A DNA stretch of 64,000 nt from Solimonas fluminis (GTDB taxonomy: Bacteria; Pseudomonadota; Gammaproteobacteria; Nevskiales; Nevskiaceae), in NCBI RefSeq assembly GCF_002930645.1, contig NZ_PSNW01000002.1:372001-436000 (forward strand). Reading direction: 5' to 3'. The position numbers and the translations under genes were made by a program. Below are positions 11,036 through 19,534 of the stretch, in pieces. How positions within the stretch are numbered: the stretch's first letter is position 1; the number at the start of each line of letters is the position of its first letter. Under the pieces are notes generated by a model. It made no database searches and was not told where the DNA came from. It saw only the letters and a program-made list of their open reading frames with translations.

Positions 11036-11308
11036 ACGTCATCTCCGAAAGTGGGTCCTACGATCTACCCACACGCTAATTACCAGCAGGAGTGAAGCTG
11101 CGCAAGAAATTCTAAGCGGTTGCTGGCAGCACCCCCCCCCTGCCGTTCGGTGGTGTCCAGTCCTTGCGAAGAGCTTTCAATCTAATGAGCGCGATCTATG
11201 CGCCCATTGCCAAGCGCCCTAGGGCTATGAAAGGCTGAGCGTCTCATCTAGGCATCCTGCTCTAGATTGCTTGAATAGCCGTTAGGCGTCAGAGGAATAA
11301 GGACTTTA

Positions 11309-11737
11309 ATGAGCGCCCGCGCCGGATACCCGCACTTCCAGCCCATCACCACCCGCTGGAAGGACAACGACATCTACGGTCACGTCAACAACGTCGAGTA
11401 CTACAGCTACTTCGACACCGTCATCAACACCTTCCTGATCCGCCAGGGCGGGCTGGACATCCACAGGGGCCCCAACATCGGTCTCTGCGTGGAATCGCAC
11501 TGCCGCTTCGACGCGCCGCTGGAGTTCCCCGAGACGGTCAACGCCGGCCTGCGCGTGGTGAAGCTGGGCAACTCCAGCGTGCGCTACGAGATCGGCCTGT
11601 TCCGCGAGGACGACGACAAGCCGGCGGCCGAAGGCTGGTTCGTCCACGTCTTCGTGGACCGCGAGACGCGCCGCCCCGCACCGTTGCCCGAGACCCTGCG
11701 TGCCGCGCTGCAGAAGCTGTCCAAGGAGTCCGCATGA
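11309..11737 (+). CDS. 4HBT/YbgC-type acyl-CoA thioesterase
   Basis: A 142-residue hot-dog thioesterase with the 4-hydroxybenzoyl-CoA thioesterase motif [12 protein letters not shown] (W17-N28). The motif contains the catalytic Asp (D21 by family alignment) and the GHVN turn. The likely reaction is hydrolysis of an acyl- or aroyl-CoA in the cytoplasm. Its TGA overlaps the ATG of the alcohol dehydrogenase gene in an ATGA junction, so the two products are translationally coupled and may act on one pathway. The 273-bp gap upstream (11036-11308) shares the low-GC composition and holds no other gene. Confidence 0.8.
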   Translation: MSARAGYPHFQPITTRWKDNDIYGHVNNVEYYSYFDTVINTFLIRQGGLDIHRGPNIGLCVESHCRFDAPLEFPETVNAGLRVVKLGNSSVRYEIGLFREDDDKPAAEGWFVHVFVDRETRRPAPLPETLRAALQKLSKESA

Positions 11738-12858
11738 AAGTTCGTGCCGCCGTGCTGCGCCAGATGGGCCTGCCTGCCCCTTACGCGCAGTCCAAGCCCC
11801 TGGTGATCGAGACCGTGGAGCTGGACCCGCCGGGCCCCGGCGAGATCCTGGTCAAGGTGCTGGCCGCGGGCCTCTGCCATTCCGACCTGTCGGTGATCGA
11901 CGGCTCGCGCCCGCGCGTAATGCCCATGGTCATGGGCCACGAGGCCGCCGGCGAGGTGGTGCAGGCCGGCGAGGGCGTGACGGACCTCAAGCCCGGTGAC
12001 CGCGTGGTGTTCTCCTTCGTGCCGGTCTGTGGCCACTGCCTGCCCTGCGCCAGCGGCCGCCCTGCGCTCTGCGAGCCCGGCGCCAAGGCCAATGTCGCCG
12101 GCACGCTGCTGTCCGGCGAGCGCCGCTGGCATGACGCGGAGCCGCTTAACCATCACCTGGGCGTGTCGGCCTTTGCCGACCACACCGTGGTGTCGGCCCG
12201 CTCGGCGGTGAAGATCGACCCTGCCCTGAAGCCCGAGATCGCGGCGCTGTTCGGCTGCGCGGTGATGACCGGCATGGGCGCCGTGGTGAACACCGCCCGC
12301 GTGTCCCCCGGCGAGAGCGTGGCGGTGTTCGGCCTGGGCGGCGTCGGCCTGTCCGCCGTGCTCGGCGCCAAGGCCGCCGGCGCCTATCCGCTGGTGGCGG
12401 TGGACGTGGTGCCGCAGAAGCTGGAGCTCGCCCGCGAATTGGGCGCCACCCACTGCATCCAGGCCGGCCCCGGCGTGGACGTGGCGGCGCTGATCAAGGA
12501 AGCGACGGCCGGCGGCGTGCATCACGCCATCGAGAGCGTCGGCCACGAGCAGGTGCTGGCCCAGGCCTACGCCGCCACCCGCCGCGGCGGCACCACGATC
12601 ACCGTGGGCCTGCCGCATCCGTCCAAGCAGTTCTCCATCTCCGCCGTAAGCCTGGTGGCGGAAGAACGCACGGTGAAGGGCTCGTACCTGGGCTCCTGTG
12701 TGCCCACCCGAGACATCCCGCGCTTCATCGCCCTGCATCAGGCCGGGCAACTGCCGGTGGAGAAGCTGCTGACGCAGACTATCCGGCTGGAGGAGATCAA
12801 CGAGGCCTTCGACAAGCTGGCGGCGGGGCTGGCGGTAAGACAGGTGGTGGTGTTCTGA
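11734..12858 (+). CDS. Zinc-dependent alcohol dehydrogenase
   Basis: A 374-residue medium-chain dehydrogenase. The catalytic-zinc ligands are C48 in GLCHSD and the His of MGHEAAGEV. The structural zinc site has four Cys at 99, 102, 105 and 113 (CGHCLPC...C). The Rossmann motif [18 protein letters not shown] lies in the middle of the chain. It oxidises an alcohol, or reduces an aldehyde, with NAD(H). Length and two zinc sites match the class III-like aryl/alkyl alcohol dehydrogenases. The substrate cannot be told from sequence. It is coupled to the thioesterase upstream. Confidence 0.85.
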   Translation: MKVRAAVLRQMGLPAPYAQSKPLVIETVELDPPGPGEILVKVLAAGLCHSDLSVIDGSRPRVMPMVMGHEAAGEVVQAGEGVTDLKPGDRVVFSFVPVCGHCLPCASGRPALCEPGAKANVAGTLLSGERRWHDAEPLNHHLGVSAFADHTVVSARSAVKIDPALKPEIAALFGCAVMTGMGAVVNTARVSPGESVAVFGLGGVGLSAVLGAKAAGAYPLVAVDVVPQKLELARELGATHCIQAGPGVDVAALIKEATAGGVHHAIESVGHEQVLAQAYAATRRGGTTITVGLPHPSKQFSISAVSLVAEERTVKGSYLGSCVPTRDIPRFIALHQAGQLPVEKLLTQTIRLEEINEAFDKLAAGLAVRQVVVF

Positions 12859-12885
12859 GGCCTGGCAGGAATTGAAGGGCCTGGC

Positions 12886-12976
12886 CGTTCATGCTTCGAC
12901 AGGCTCAGCACGAACGGGTGTTATTGGCGGTCCTTGCTATCCAAATCCGTTCGTACTGAGCTTGTCGAAGTGCGGG
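12886..12976. repeat. Inverted pair of dispersed TTCGACAGGCTCAG-type repeats (left of GIY-YIG gene)
   Basis: A copy reading CTTCGACAGGCTCAGCACG (within 12886-12917) is followed by an inverted copy CGTACTGAGCTTGTCGAAG (within 12947-12976). Such dispersed repeats are frequent in proteobacterial intergenic DNA and often appear as FALSLSKGER in conceptual translations. This pair overlaps the 3' end of the GIY-YIG reading frame. Confidence 0.8.
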
Positions 12977-13340
12977 CGGATTTGGAGCGCGCCAGACGGG
13001 AGACGTCTGCCCAGTCGCCTCGGATCAACGCTCGCTTCTTGTCCCGGCTCCAGCCCTTGATCTGCTGCTCCGCAGCCAGGGCTTCCTCCCGGCTCGCGAA
13101 ATCCTGCGACCAGGCCAGTTTCACCGGGCGCTTGTCCAGGGTGTAGCAGCCTGGAATCTCTCCGGCCTGATGCTGGCCGATGCGGCGCTCAAGCTCGTCG
13201 GTGTGGCCCGTGTAGTAGGAGCCGTCGGCGCACTGCAGGATGTAGGTCCAGAAGGCGATGAGCTGAGGTCCGGTGGGCGGCCGTTCACCCTTCGACAGGC
13301 TCAGGGCGAACGGCAGGAGTGTTCGGTCAAGTGTAGCCAA
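12921..13340 (-). CDS. GIY-YIG nuclease family protein framed by repeats
   Basis: The core (FWTYILQCADGSYYTGHT... through AAEQQIKGW) is a single GIY-YIG domain of the small UPF0213/YhbQ type, with TYI and YTG as the two signature segments and a following Arg. Such proteins are presumed DNA endonucleases. The frame extends from a TTG at 13340. Its first about 26 codons are translated repeat DNA (FALSLSKGER), and the C-terminus also ends in repeat. No ATG or GTG occurs close before the domain. Either the TTG or a non-canonical codon is used, or the start was damaged by repeat insertion. The domain itself looks intact. Confidence 0.6.
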   Translation of the reverse strand: MATLDRTLLPFALSLSKGERPPTGPQLIAFWTYILQCADGSYYTGHTDELERRIGQHQAGEIPGCYTLDKRPVKLAWSQDFASREEALAAEQQIKGWSRDKKRALIRGDWADVSRLARSKSARTSTSSVRTDLDSKDRQ

Positions 13341-13386
13341 GGCTAGAGGAATCCGTTCGTGCTGAGCCTGTCGAAGTACGGGCGGA
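13281..13386. repeat. Inverted pair of dispersed TTCGACAGGCTCAG-type repeats (right of GIY-YIG gene)
   Basis: One copy (13281-13313) contains CTTCGACAGGCTCAGGGCGA and an inverted copy (13353-13386) contains CGTGCTGAGCCTGTCGAAG. This is the same repeat family as 12886-12976, so the GIY-YIG gene is bracketed by two inverted-repeat units. The left copy of this pair supplies the N-terminal codons of that reading frame. Confidence 0.8.
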
Positions 13387-13441
13387 TTCAGAGCACCGAA
13401 GCCAGCCGCGGCCCTCCGCGCTAAAGGGCTAAAATACCCGC

Positions 13442-15766
13442 ATGGATTTCCTCCCCCCCACCGACCCCCGCGTCGTCGCCCTCACCCGCGACCTGAACCC
13501 CGCCCAGCGCGAGGCGGTGACGGCGCCGCCGGAGCACCGGCTGGTGCTGGCGGGCGCCGGCTCCGGCAAGACGCGGGTGCTGACGCACCGCGTGGCCTGG
13601 CTGATCGCGGTGGAAGGCGTCTCGCCGCAGTCGATCCTGGCGGTGACCTTCACCAACAAGGCCGCCAACGAAATGCGCGGCCGCATCGAGCAGCTGATCA
13701 ACGTGCCGGTGCGCTCGATGTGGGTCGGCACCTTCCACGGCATCGCGCACCGCATGCTGCGCCTGCACTGGAAGGAGGCCAGGCTGCCGCAGAACTTCCA
13801 GATCCTGGATGCGGACGACCAGCAGCGCCTGGTCAAGCGCGTGATCAAGGCACTGGACCTGGACGAGGACAAATACCCGGCCAAGGCCCTCACGGGCTGG
13901 ATCAATGCCCGCAAGGAAGAGGCCGAGCGCCCGGAGCACATCCAGGACACCGGCGACTTTGCGATGCGCCAGTTCGTGCGCGTCTACACCGCCTACGAGG
14001 AGCAGTGCCGCCGCAGCGGGCTGGTGGACTTCGCGGAGCTGCTGCTGCGCGCCTACGAGCTCTGCCGCGACAACCCGGATATCCAGCGCCACTACCGCAC
14101 GCGCTTCCGCCACGTGCTGGTCGACGAGTTCCAGGACACCAACAAGCTGCAGTACGACTGGCTGCGCGTGCTGGCCGGCGATCGCGGCGTGCTGTTCGCG
14201 GTGGGCGACGATGACCAGTCGGTCTACTCCTGGCGCGGCGCGCGCGTGGAGAACATGCTGCACCTGCAGCGCGACTTCCTCGGCACCGAGGTGGTGCGCC
14301 TGGAGCAGAACTACCGCTCCACCGGCACCATCCTGCGCGCGGCCAACGGGCTGATCGCGAAGAACAGCGGGCGCCTGGGCAAGAACCTGTGGACCGACGG
14401 CGGCGACGGCGAGGCGATCCAGCTCTACGCCGCCTTCAACGAGTACGACGAGGCCGAATTCGTCGTCAACCGCATCCGCGACGGCGTGGAAGGACGCCGC
14501 CGCTACAGCGATCACGCGATCCTCTACCGCACCGGCGCGCAGTCGCGCGTGGTGGAAGAAATCCTGATCCGCAACCGCATGCCGTACCGCATCACCGGCG
14601 GCCTGAAGTTCTTCGAGCGCCAGGAAATCAAGGACGCGCTGGCCTTCCTGCGGCTGCTGCACATCCGTGACGACGACACCAGCTTCGAGCGCGCGGTGGG
14701 AACGCCGCCGCGCGGCATCGGCGCCACCACCGTCGAGAAGCTGCGCCTCTGGGCGCGCGAGCAGGACATCTCGCTGTGGGCGGCGGCCAAGCTCGGCCAG
14801 CAGCACCTGGGGCGCTCCGCCAACGCGGTGAACCAGTTCATGGCGCTGATCGACGCGATCGCGGCCGAGGGCAAGGACCTGCCGCTGTCGCAGCTCACCG
14901 AGCTGGTGATCGCGCGTACCGGCCTGCGCGACCACTACCGCAAGGAGAAAGGCGAGCAGGCCGAATCGCGCCTGGAGAACCTGGACGAACTGGTCAGCGC
15001 CGCGCGCGGCTTCGAGCTGCTGCCGTTGCCGCAGGGCGATGACCAGCTGCCCGAGATGGACCCCTTGACCAATTTCCTGGCGCATGCGGCGCTGGAGGCC
15101 GGCGAGCAGCAGGCCGGACCCGGCGAGGAGAGCGTGCAGCTGATGACGCTGCACGCGGCCAAGGGCCTGGAGTTCCCGGTGGTGTTCCTGGTGGGCGTGG
15201 AGAACGGCCTGTTCCCCAACATGCGCTCGATCGAGGAGGGCAACATCGAGGAAGAGCGCCGCCTGTGCTACGTCGGCATCACCCGTGCCCGCGAGCAGCT
15301 CTACGTGTCCTACGCCGAGGTGCGCCGCGTGCACGGCGTGGAGCAGATCGGCAGCCCCTCGCAGTTCCTCAAGGAAATCCCTTCCGAGACGCTGCAGGAG
15401 ACGCGGCCCCGCGCCCAGGTGCTGCGCCCGGCCTTCATCGCGCGCGAGTCCGGCTATGGCGGCGGTGGCTATTCCCGAGGTGGCGGCGGCTACGGCAACA
15501 GCGGCGGCGGCCGCGGCGGCGACGAGTACCCGCGCGGCGGCTACGCCGGCTACGACCGCCAGAACGCGGCGCGTACCCTGCTCAAGGAAAGCAGCATCGG
15601 CCCCGGCGGCTTCTCGCTGGGCCAGCGCGTGAAGCATGCCAAGTTCGGCGAGGGCACCATCCTGAGCTTCGACGGCGATGGCGACCGCGCGCGCGCCGAG
15701 GTGAAGTTCAAGACCGCCGGGAACAAGTGGCTGCTGTTGTCGGTCGCAAACCTGCAGGCGCTTTAG
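13442..15766 (+). CDS. uvrD: UvrD/PcrA-type superfamily 1A DNA helicase
   Basis: A 774-residue 3'-5' DNA helicase of nucleotide excision and mismatch repair. Motif I is LAGAGSGKT (K43), motif II is VDEFQDTN (D228, E229), and motif III GDDDQSVYSWRGA and later SF1 motifs (LEQNYRST, TLHAAKGLEF, VGITRAREQLYV) are all present. The C-terminal Tudor-like RNA-polymerase contact domain (RVKHAKFGEG...) closes the protein. Oddity: residues about 669-708 form a glycine-rich linker with SRGGGG and GRGG repeats, making the protein longer than the 720-residue E. coli UvrD. ATG 13442 matches the family start. Confidence 0.93.
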   Translation: MDFLPPTDPRVVALTRDLNPAQREAVTAPPEHRLVLAGAGSGKTRVLTHRVAWLIAVEGVSPQSILAVTFTNKAANEMRGRIEQLINVPVRSMWVGTFHGIAHRMLRLHWKEARLPQNFQILDADDQQRLVKRVIKALDLDEDKYPAKALTGWINARKEEAERPEHIQDTGDFAMRQFVRVYTAYEEQCRRSGLVDFAELLLRAYELCRDNPDIQRHYRTRFRHVLVDEFQDTNKLQYDWLRVLAGDRGVLFAVGDDDQSVYSWRGARVENMLHLQRDFLGTEVVRLEQNYRSTGTILRAANGLIAKNSGRLGKNLWTDGGDGEAIQLYAAFNEYDEAEFVVNRIRDGVEGRRRYSDHAILYRTGAQSRVVEEILIRNRMPYRITGGLKFFERQEIKDALAFLRLLHIRDDDTSFERAVGTPPRGIGATTVEKLRLWAREQDISLWAAAKLGQQHLGRSANAVNQFMALIDAIAAEGKDLPLSQLTELVIARTGLRDHYRKEKGEQAESRLENLDELVSAARGFELLPLPQGDDQLPEMDPLTNFLAHAALEAGEQQAGPGEESVQLMTLHAAKGLEFPVVFLVGVENGLFPNMRSIEEGNIEEERRLCYVGITRAREQLYVSYAEVRRVHGVEQIGSPSQFLKEIPSETLQETRPRAQVLRPAFIARESGYGGGGYSRGGGGYGNSGGGRGGDEYPRGGYAGYDRQNAARTLLKESSIGPGGFSLGQRVKHAKFGEGTILSFDGDGDRARAEVKFKTAGNKWLLLSVANLQAL

Positions 15767-15790
15767 CTTGCCTGCAAGCAGGAGGTTGCC

Positions 15791-15979
15791 ATGGGCGCTG
15801 AATTCTTCTGGGTTGCCGTGCTGGTGGTCATCCTGCTGGCGGGGCCCTTCGCGACCCTGCGCGCCGTCTCCGCGTATCGCCTGCGGGTCAGCGAGTCGGT
15901 GAAGAAGCGCCAGAAGGAAATGGAAGCGAAGGAAAAGGCCGAGGAAGGCAGCGGCGACAAGCCGCGCGGGTTCTGGTGA
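15791..15979 (+). CDS. Small single-pass membrane protein, unknown function
   Basis: A 62-residue protein with a hydrophobic segment at about residues 5-24, then a Lys/Glu-rich cytoplasmic tail (KKRQKEMEAKEKAEE) likely to be helical. A Shine-Dalgarno (AGGAGG) precedes the ATG. Its TGA overlaps the GTG start of mtfA (GTGA), so it is the first gene of a two-gene unit. No family was recognised. Confidence 0.65.
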   Translation: MGAEFFWVAVLVVILLAGPFATLRAVSAYRLRVSESVKKRQKEMEAKEKAEEGSGDKPRGFW

Positions 15980-16800
15980 GCGACGCGCAGGGCCTGATCG
16001 GCTTGCTCGTCGTCGCCGGCCTCGTGCTGGCGCTGTGGCGCCTGTTCCGGCCGGCGCCGCTGGCCGCGCAGCCGCTGCCGGAGCACTGGCAGGCGCGCCT
16101 GGCGGAGCTGGTGCCGCCTTCCGCCTGGGTGCCGCCCGGGCTGCGCGCCCTGTACGAATCCCGCGTCGAGACCTTCCTGAAGACCAAGCGCTTCGTGCCC
16201 TGCGGCGGCCTTGAGCAGGTCGGCGACGAGCAGCGCCTGGCCATCGCCGGTTATGCCGGCCTGCTGCTGCTGCGGCCGGACGCGCAGGTGTTTCCCGAGC
16301 TGCGCAGCGTGCTGCTCTACCCCGACGCCTTCCTGGTGCCGCAGACCGAGCCCGACGAAATGGGCCTGGTGCCGGACGACCCGGAGGAGCGCCTGGGCGA
16401 ATCCTGGGCCGGCGAGCGCGTGCTGCTGTCCTGGACCGATGTCGAGGCGGCGCAGCTGGGCGACAGCGTCAACGTGGTGGTGCACGAGTTCGCCCACCAG
16501 CTCGACGACGAGCACCACGGCGGCGATGGCGCGCCGCGCCTGCAGGACTACGGCCGCTGGTCGGAGATCATGCAGAAGGAGTACGCCCGACTGCAGCGCC
16601 ACCGCCGCCCGCCGGTGCTGGACCCCTACGGCGCGGAAAGCCCCGGCGAGTTCTTCGGCGTGGTCACGGAAGCCTTCTTCCAGCGGCCGCAGGAACTGCA
16701 GCGGCATCATGCCGAGCTGTATGCGCTGCTGGCGGATTACTACCGGCTGGATCCGGTGGCTGCCTTGCAGGGGGCCGTGGCGGAAGGAGCCCCCTCATGA
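15976..16800 (+). CDS. mtfA: MtfA-type zinc metallopeptidase (M90)
   Basis: A 274-residue protein with an N-terminal membrane segment (about 5-22) and the zinc-peptidase motif HEFAH (H170-H174). A later EFFGVVTEAFF segment holds the expected third-ligand region. In E. coli, MtfA binds the glucose repressor Mlc and has aminopeptidase activity. The added membrane anchor is common in other proteobacterial members. The start is a GTG overlapping the stop of the preceding small gene. Its target in this organism is unknown. Confidence 0.8.
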   Translation: MSDAQGLIGLLVVAGLVLALWRLFRPAPLAAQPLPEHWQARLAELVPPSAWVPPGLRALYESRVETFLKTKRFVPCGGLEQVGDEQRLAIAGYAGLLLLRPDAQVFPELRSVLLYPDAFLVPQTEPDEMGLVPDDPEERLGESWAGERVLLSWTDVEAAQLGDSVNVVVHEFAHQLDDEHHGGDGAPRLQDYGRWSEIMQKEYARLQRHRRPPVLDPYGAESPGEFFGVVTEAFFQRPQELQRHHAELYALLADYYRLDPVAALQGAVAEGAPS

Positions 16801-16812
16801 GCACCGCCCCGA

Positions 16813-16930
16813 CCGTTCGTGCCGAGTAGCCTCGTGACCCCGAGCGCCGCGAAGCGGCTTATCGAGGGGGAGCGTGCGTATCGAGGCAGGGTGGCGTACC
16901 TCGATACGCGGCGCTACTCGGTGTGAGCGG
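16813..16930. repeat. Dispersed inverted repeat with CCGTTC / GAGCGG ends (copy 1)
   Basis: An imperfect palindromic block: CCGTTCGTGCCGAGTAGC at the left and GCTACTCGGTGTGAGCGG at the right, with CTTATCGAGG and CCTCGATACG inside. A shorter related copy is at 20292-20381. It follows mtfA in a gene-free gap of 237 bp. Confidence 0.75.
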
Positions 16931-16979
16931 TTCGGTGGCGAATCCAGGATAAAGCGGGTTGGTGTCCACGATGACCACG

Positions 16980-17039
16980 GACCTCATGACGCTAGGATCC
17001 CCCGCGCACAGCGCGGGGGGCCCTCCACGCTATGAGGTC
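16980..17039. repeat. Long GC-rich hairpin at the 3' end of the SPOR gene
   Basis: The outer arms pair GACCTCAT (16980-16987) with ATGAGGTC (17032-17039), and the inner arms pair CCCCCGCGC with GCGCGGGGG around a 3-base loop; the middle is imperfect. It overlaps the last codon of the SPOR-protein gene on the minus strand. There is no T-tract. It probably protects the 3' end of that transcript or acts as a weak bidirectional stop. Confidence 0.6.
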
Positions 17040-17643
17040 ACTTTACCTTCACCACCATCGCCTGGATGCCGTTGTCTTCCAGGCGGTTGCTGATGATCTG
17101 CACCTTGCCGAAGTCCTTCAGCGGGCCGACGCGGACGCGGTAGAAGGTGTCGGAGCCGTCGATGGTGACGGTCTCGATGCGGGACTCGATGCCGAGCAGC
17201 GCCAGCGTGGCCTTCTGTTTGTCGGCTTCCTCGCGGTCGCGGTAGGAGGCGACCTGGATGACGTAGGTCGAGCCGTCGCCGGCGGCGGGAGTCTTGGCGG
17301 CTTCCTTGTCGCCGCGCGGCACCACCACTTCCTCGCTGGGCAGCAGCTCGTAGAAGGTGAAGCGTGCCTTCTCCTTGGGCGGCAGCTTCACCGTCTCCTT
17401 CGGTTCCTTCTTCGGCTTGGCGGCAGGCCCTGCTGCCGGTTCTTCCGTGATCTCGCCCGCCGGCTGCGCGCTGGGCATGCCGCCGGCCGGACGCTTGATG
17501 TAGACGAAGGCCGCCACCACCAGGCCGATGGCCAGGCCGAAGATCAGCCAGACCCAGCCGGGCATGCCGCCGCCACCGCCGCCACCGCGGCCCTTGGCCT
17601 GCCGGCCGCCGCGCTTCGGCGAGTGTGCGTAATCGCGTGCCAT
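17038..17643 (-). CDS. SPOR-domain cell-division protein (FtsN-like)
   Basis: A 201-residue bitopic inner-membrane protein. It has a basic, glycine-rich cytoplasmic tail, a transmembrane segment (about 28-48), a Pro/Lys/Glu-rich periplasmic linker and a C-terminal SPOR domain (about 125-201, YVIQVASYRDREEADKQKATL...). SPOR domains bind denuded glycan strands at the septum. The gene starts immediately after the argS stop with no spacing. An argS-SPOR/FtsN order is common in gammaproteobacteria and supports an FtsN-like role. The chain is shorter than E. coli FtsN (319 residues). Confidence 0.85.
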   Translation of the reverse strand: MARDYAHSPKRGGRQAKGRGGGGGGGMPGWVWLIFGLAIGLVVAAFVYIKRPAGGMPSAQPAGEITEEPAAGPAAKPKKEPKETVKLPPKEKARFTFYELLPSEEVVVPRGDKEAAKTPAAGDGSTYVIQVASYRDREEADKQKATLALLGIESRIETVTIDGSDTFYRVRVGPLKDFGKVQIISNRLEDNGIQAMVVKVK

Positions 17644-19443
17644 TTATTCAGCGACCTCTTCGCGGTACATCTTCTCGGGGGCGCTGACGCCCAGGATGCC
17701 CAAGGCATTGCGCAGCACCTGCGCCACGGCGCTGATCAGCGCCAGGCGGGCGTTCTGCAGCTCGGCATCGTCCTCCACCAGGAAGCGGTGCACGTTGTAG
17801 TAGCTGTGCAGGCCCTCGGCCAGTTCCTTGAGGAAGAACACCAGCGTATGCGGCGTGTAGTCGGCGGCGGCGCGGCGCAGCGTCTCGGGGTAGCGGTTGA
17901 GCAGCGTCAGCAGGGCCTTCTCGTGCTCGTTGTCCAGGCGCTGCAGCGCGGCGACCCCGGCGGCGGGGTCGAACTTGCCGCCCTTCTCGGCCAGCTGGTC
18001 GAACACGCGGCAGATGCGCGCATGCGCGTACTGCACGTAGAACACCGGGTTCTCGGTGGTCTGCGAGCGGGCCAGGTCGATGTCGAATTCCAGGTGCTGC
18101 TCGTGTCCGCGCATCAGGTAGAAGAAGCGCGTGGCGTCGGTGCCGGCCTCGTCGATCAGGTCCTGCAGCGTGACGAAGTTGCCGCTGCGCTTGCCCATGC
18201 GCCCGGACGACAGCGTGACGAACTGGATCAGCTGGACGTTGAGCGCGTCCTTGCGGCCGGTGAGGGCCTCGATGGCGGCGCGCACACGGGCGATGTAGCC
18301 GTGGTGGTCGGCGCCCCAGACGTCCATCAGCAGGTTCCAGCCCCGGTCGAGCTTGTCGACGTGGTAGGCCAGGTCGTTGCAGAAGTAGGTGGCGGCGCCG
18401 TCGGCCTTCACCAGCACGCGGTCCTTCTCGTCGCCGTAGGCCTCGGTCTTCATCCAGACCGCGCCGTCCTTGTCGTAGACCAGGCCCTGGTCGCGCAGGC
18501 GCTTGATGGCCTTCTCCACGAAGCCGCTCTTCACCAGCTCGGCCTCGGAGGACCACTGGTCGAAGCCGACGTTGAAGTCGGACAGGGTCTTGCGGATCAC
18601 GCCGAGCTGGTCGTCCAGCGCGATGCGCTGCAGCTGGGCATAGCCCTCGCCCAGCAGGCTGCGCGCGCGCTGGATCAGCGTGTCGGCGTAGGCTTCCTGC
18701 TGCAGCTTGATCTCTTCCTTCTGCTTGTCGCTGGCGCCCTCCGGCACCACCGGCTCGGCGGCCAGGCCGTCGAGCACCGCATCAGCCCCGCGCTTGAGCG
18801 CGTCGCCGTGGGCGTCCTTCACCTTCTGCGCGGTGCGGCGGATGTAGTCGGCCGGGTAGCCGCGCTTGGGGAAGGGCAGCGTCACGCCGCAGAGTTCCAG
18901 GTAGCGGATCCATACCGAGATCGCGAGGATGTCCACCTGGCGGCCGGCATCGTTGATGTAGTACTCGCGCCAGACGGTCCAGCCGGTGGCGGCCAGCAGG
19001 TTGCAGATGCTGTCGCCGTAGGCGGCGCCGCGGCCGTGGCCGACGTGCATCGGGCCGGTAGGGTTGGCGGAGACGAACTCCACCATGATCTTCCCCGCCT
19101 TGCCGCTGCGGTCGGTGCCGTAGTCGGCGCCCTGCTTCAGCACCTCGGCGACCACCGCCTGGAAGGCCGACTGGTTCAGGAAGAAGTTGATGAAGCCGGG
19201 GCCGGCGATCTCCACCTTGGCCACCTGGGCCGAGGAAGGCAGCTTCTGCACCAGCTTCTCGGCGACGGCGCGCGGCGGCTGCCCCAGCGGCTTGGCCAGC
19301 TGCAGGGCGAGGTTGGTCTGGAAGTCGCCGAACTTGGCGTCCTTGGTGGCATCCAGCTGGATGGCCGGGGCGGCGTCGGTGCCGGCCTCGGCCAGCAGCG
19401 CGTCGAGGGCGGCGCGCAGCAGGTCGTGCAAATGGGCTTTCAT
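17644..19443 (-). CDS. argS: Arginyl-tRNA synthetase
   Basis: A 599-residue class I aminoacyl-tRNA synthetase. The N-terminal Add-1 domain is followed by the catalytic HIGH variant HVGH in SANPTGPMHVGHGRGA. The KMSKS-equivalent region is SSGRMGKRSGNFVTL, where the Lys is displaced as usual for ArgRS. The C-terminal anticodon-binding domain is complete (ALGILGVSAPEKM). It charges tRNA-Arg in the cytoplasm. It is followed with zero spacing by the SPOR gene and is divergent from the manganese-riboswitch-controlled exporter. Confidence 0.95.
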   Translation of the reverse strand: MKAHLHDLLRAALDALLAEAGTDAAPAIQLDATKDAKFGDFQTNLALQLAKPLGQPPRAVAEKLVQKLPSSAQVAKVEIAGPGFINFFLNQSAFQAVVAEVLKQGADYGTDRSGKAGKIMVEFVSANPTGPMHVGHGRGAAYGDSICNLLAATGWTVWREYYINDAGRQVDILAISVWIRYLELCGVTLPFPKRGYPADYIRRTAQKVKDAHGDALKRGADAVLDGLAAEPVVPEGASDKQKEEIKLQQEAYADTLIQRARSLLGEGYAQLQRIALDDQLGVIRKTLSDFNVGFDQWSSEAELVKSGFVEKAIKRLRDQGLVYDKDGAVWMKTEAYGDEKDRVLVKADGAATYFCNDLAYHVDKLDRGWNLLMDVWGADHHGYIARVRAAIEALTGRKDALNVQLIQFVTLSSGRMGKRSGNFVTLQDLIDEAGTDATRFFYLMRGHEQHLEFDIDLARSQTTENPVFYVQYAHARICRVFDQLAEKGGKFDPAAGVAALQRLDNEHEKALLTLLNRYPETLRRAAADYTPHTLVFFLKELAEGLHSYYNVHRFLVEDDAELQNARLALISAVAQVLRNALGILGVSAPEKMYREEVAE

Positions 19444-19521
19444 CAGCGTTGAATCAGGTGTTTAAGGTGCGAATTGTAGCCGGCCCCGGCCCCAAGGATG
19501 GGCTTCGGGGTCCTATTGGGG

Positions 19522-19527
19522 TATGAT
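19522..19527 (+). promoter_or_regulatory. Probable -10 element of the manganese-exporter transcript
   Basis: TATGAT (5 of 6 to TATAAT) lies 14 bases before the conserved GGGGAGTAGC of the riboswitch. This is where transcription of a yybP-ykoY leader should begin. No good -35 hexamer is visible, so the assignment rests on position. Confidence 0.45.
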
Positions 19528-19534
19528 CGCGACC

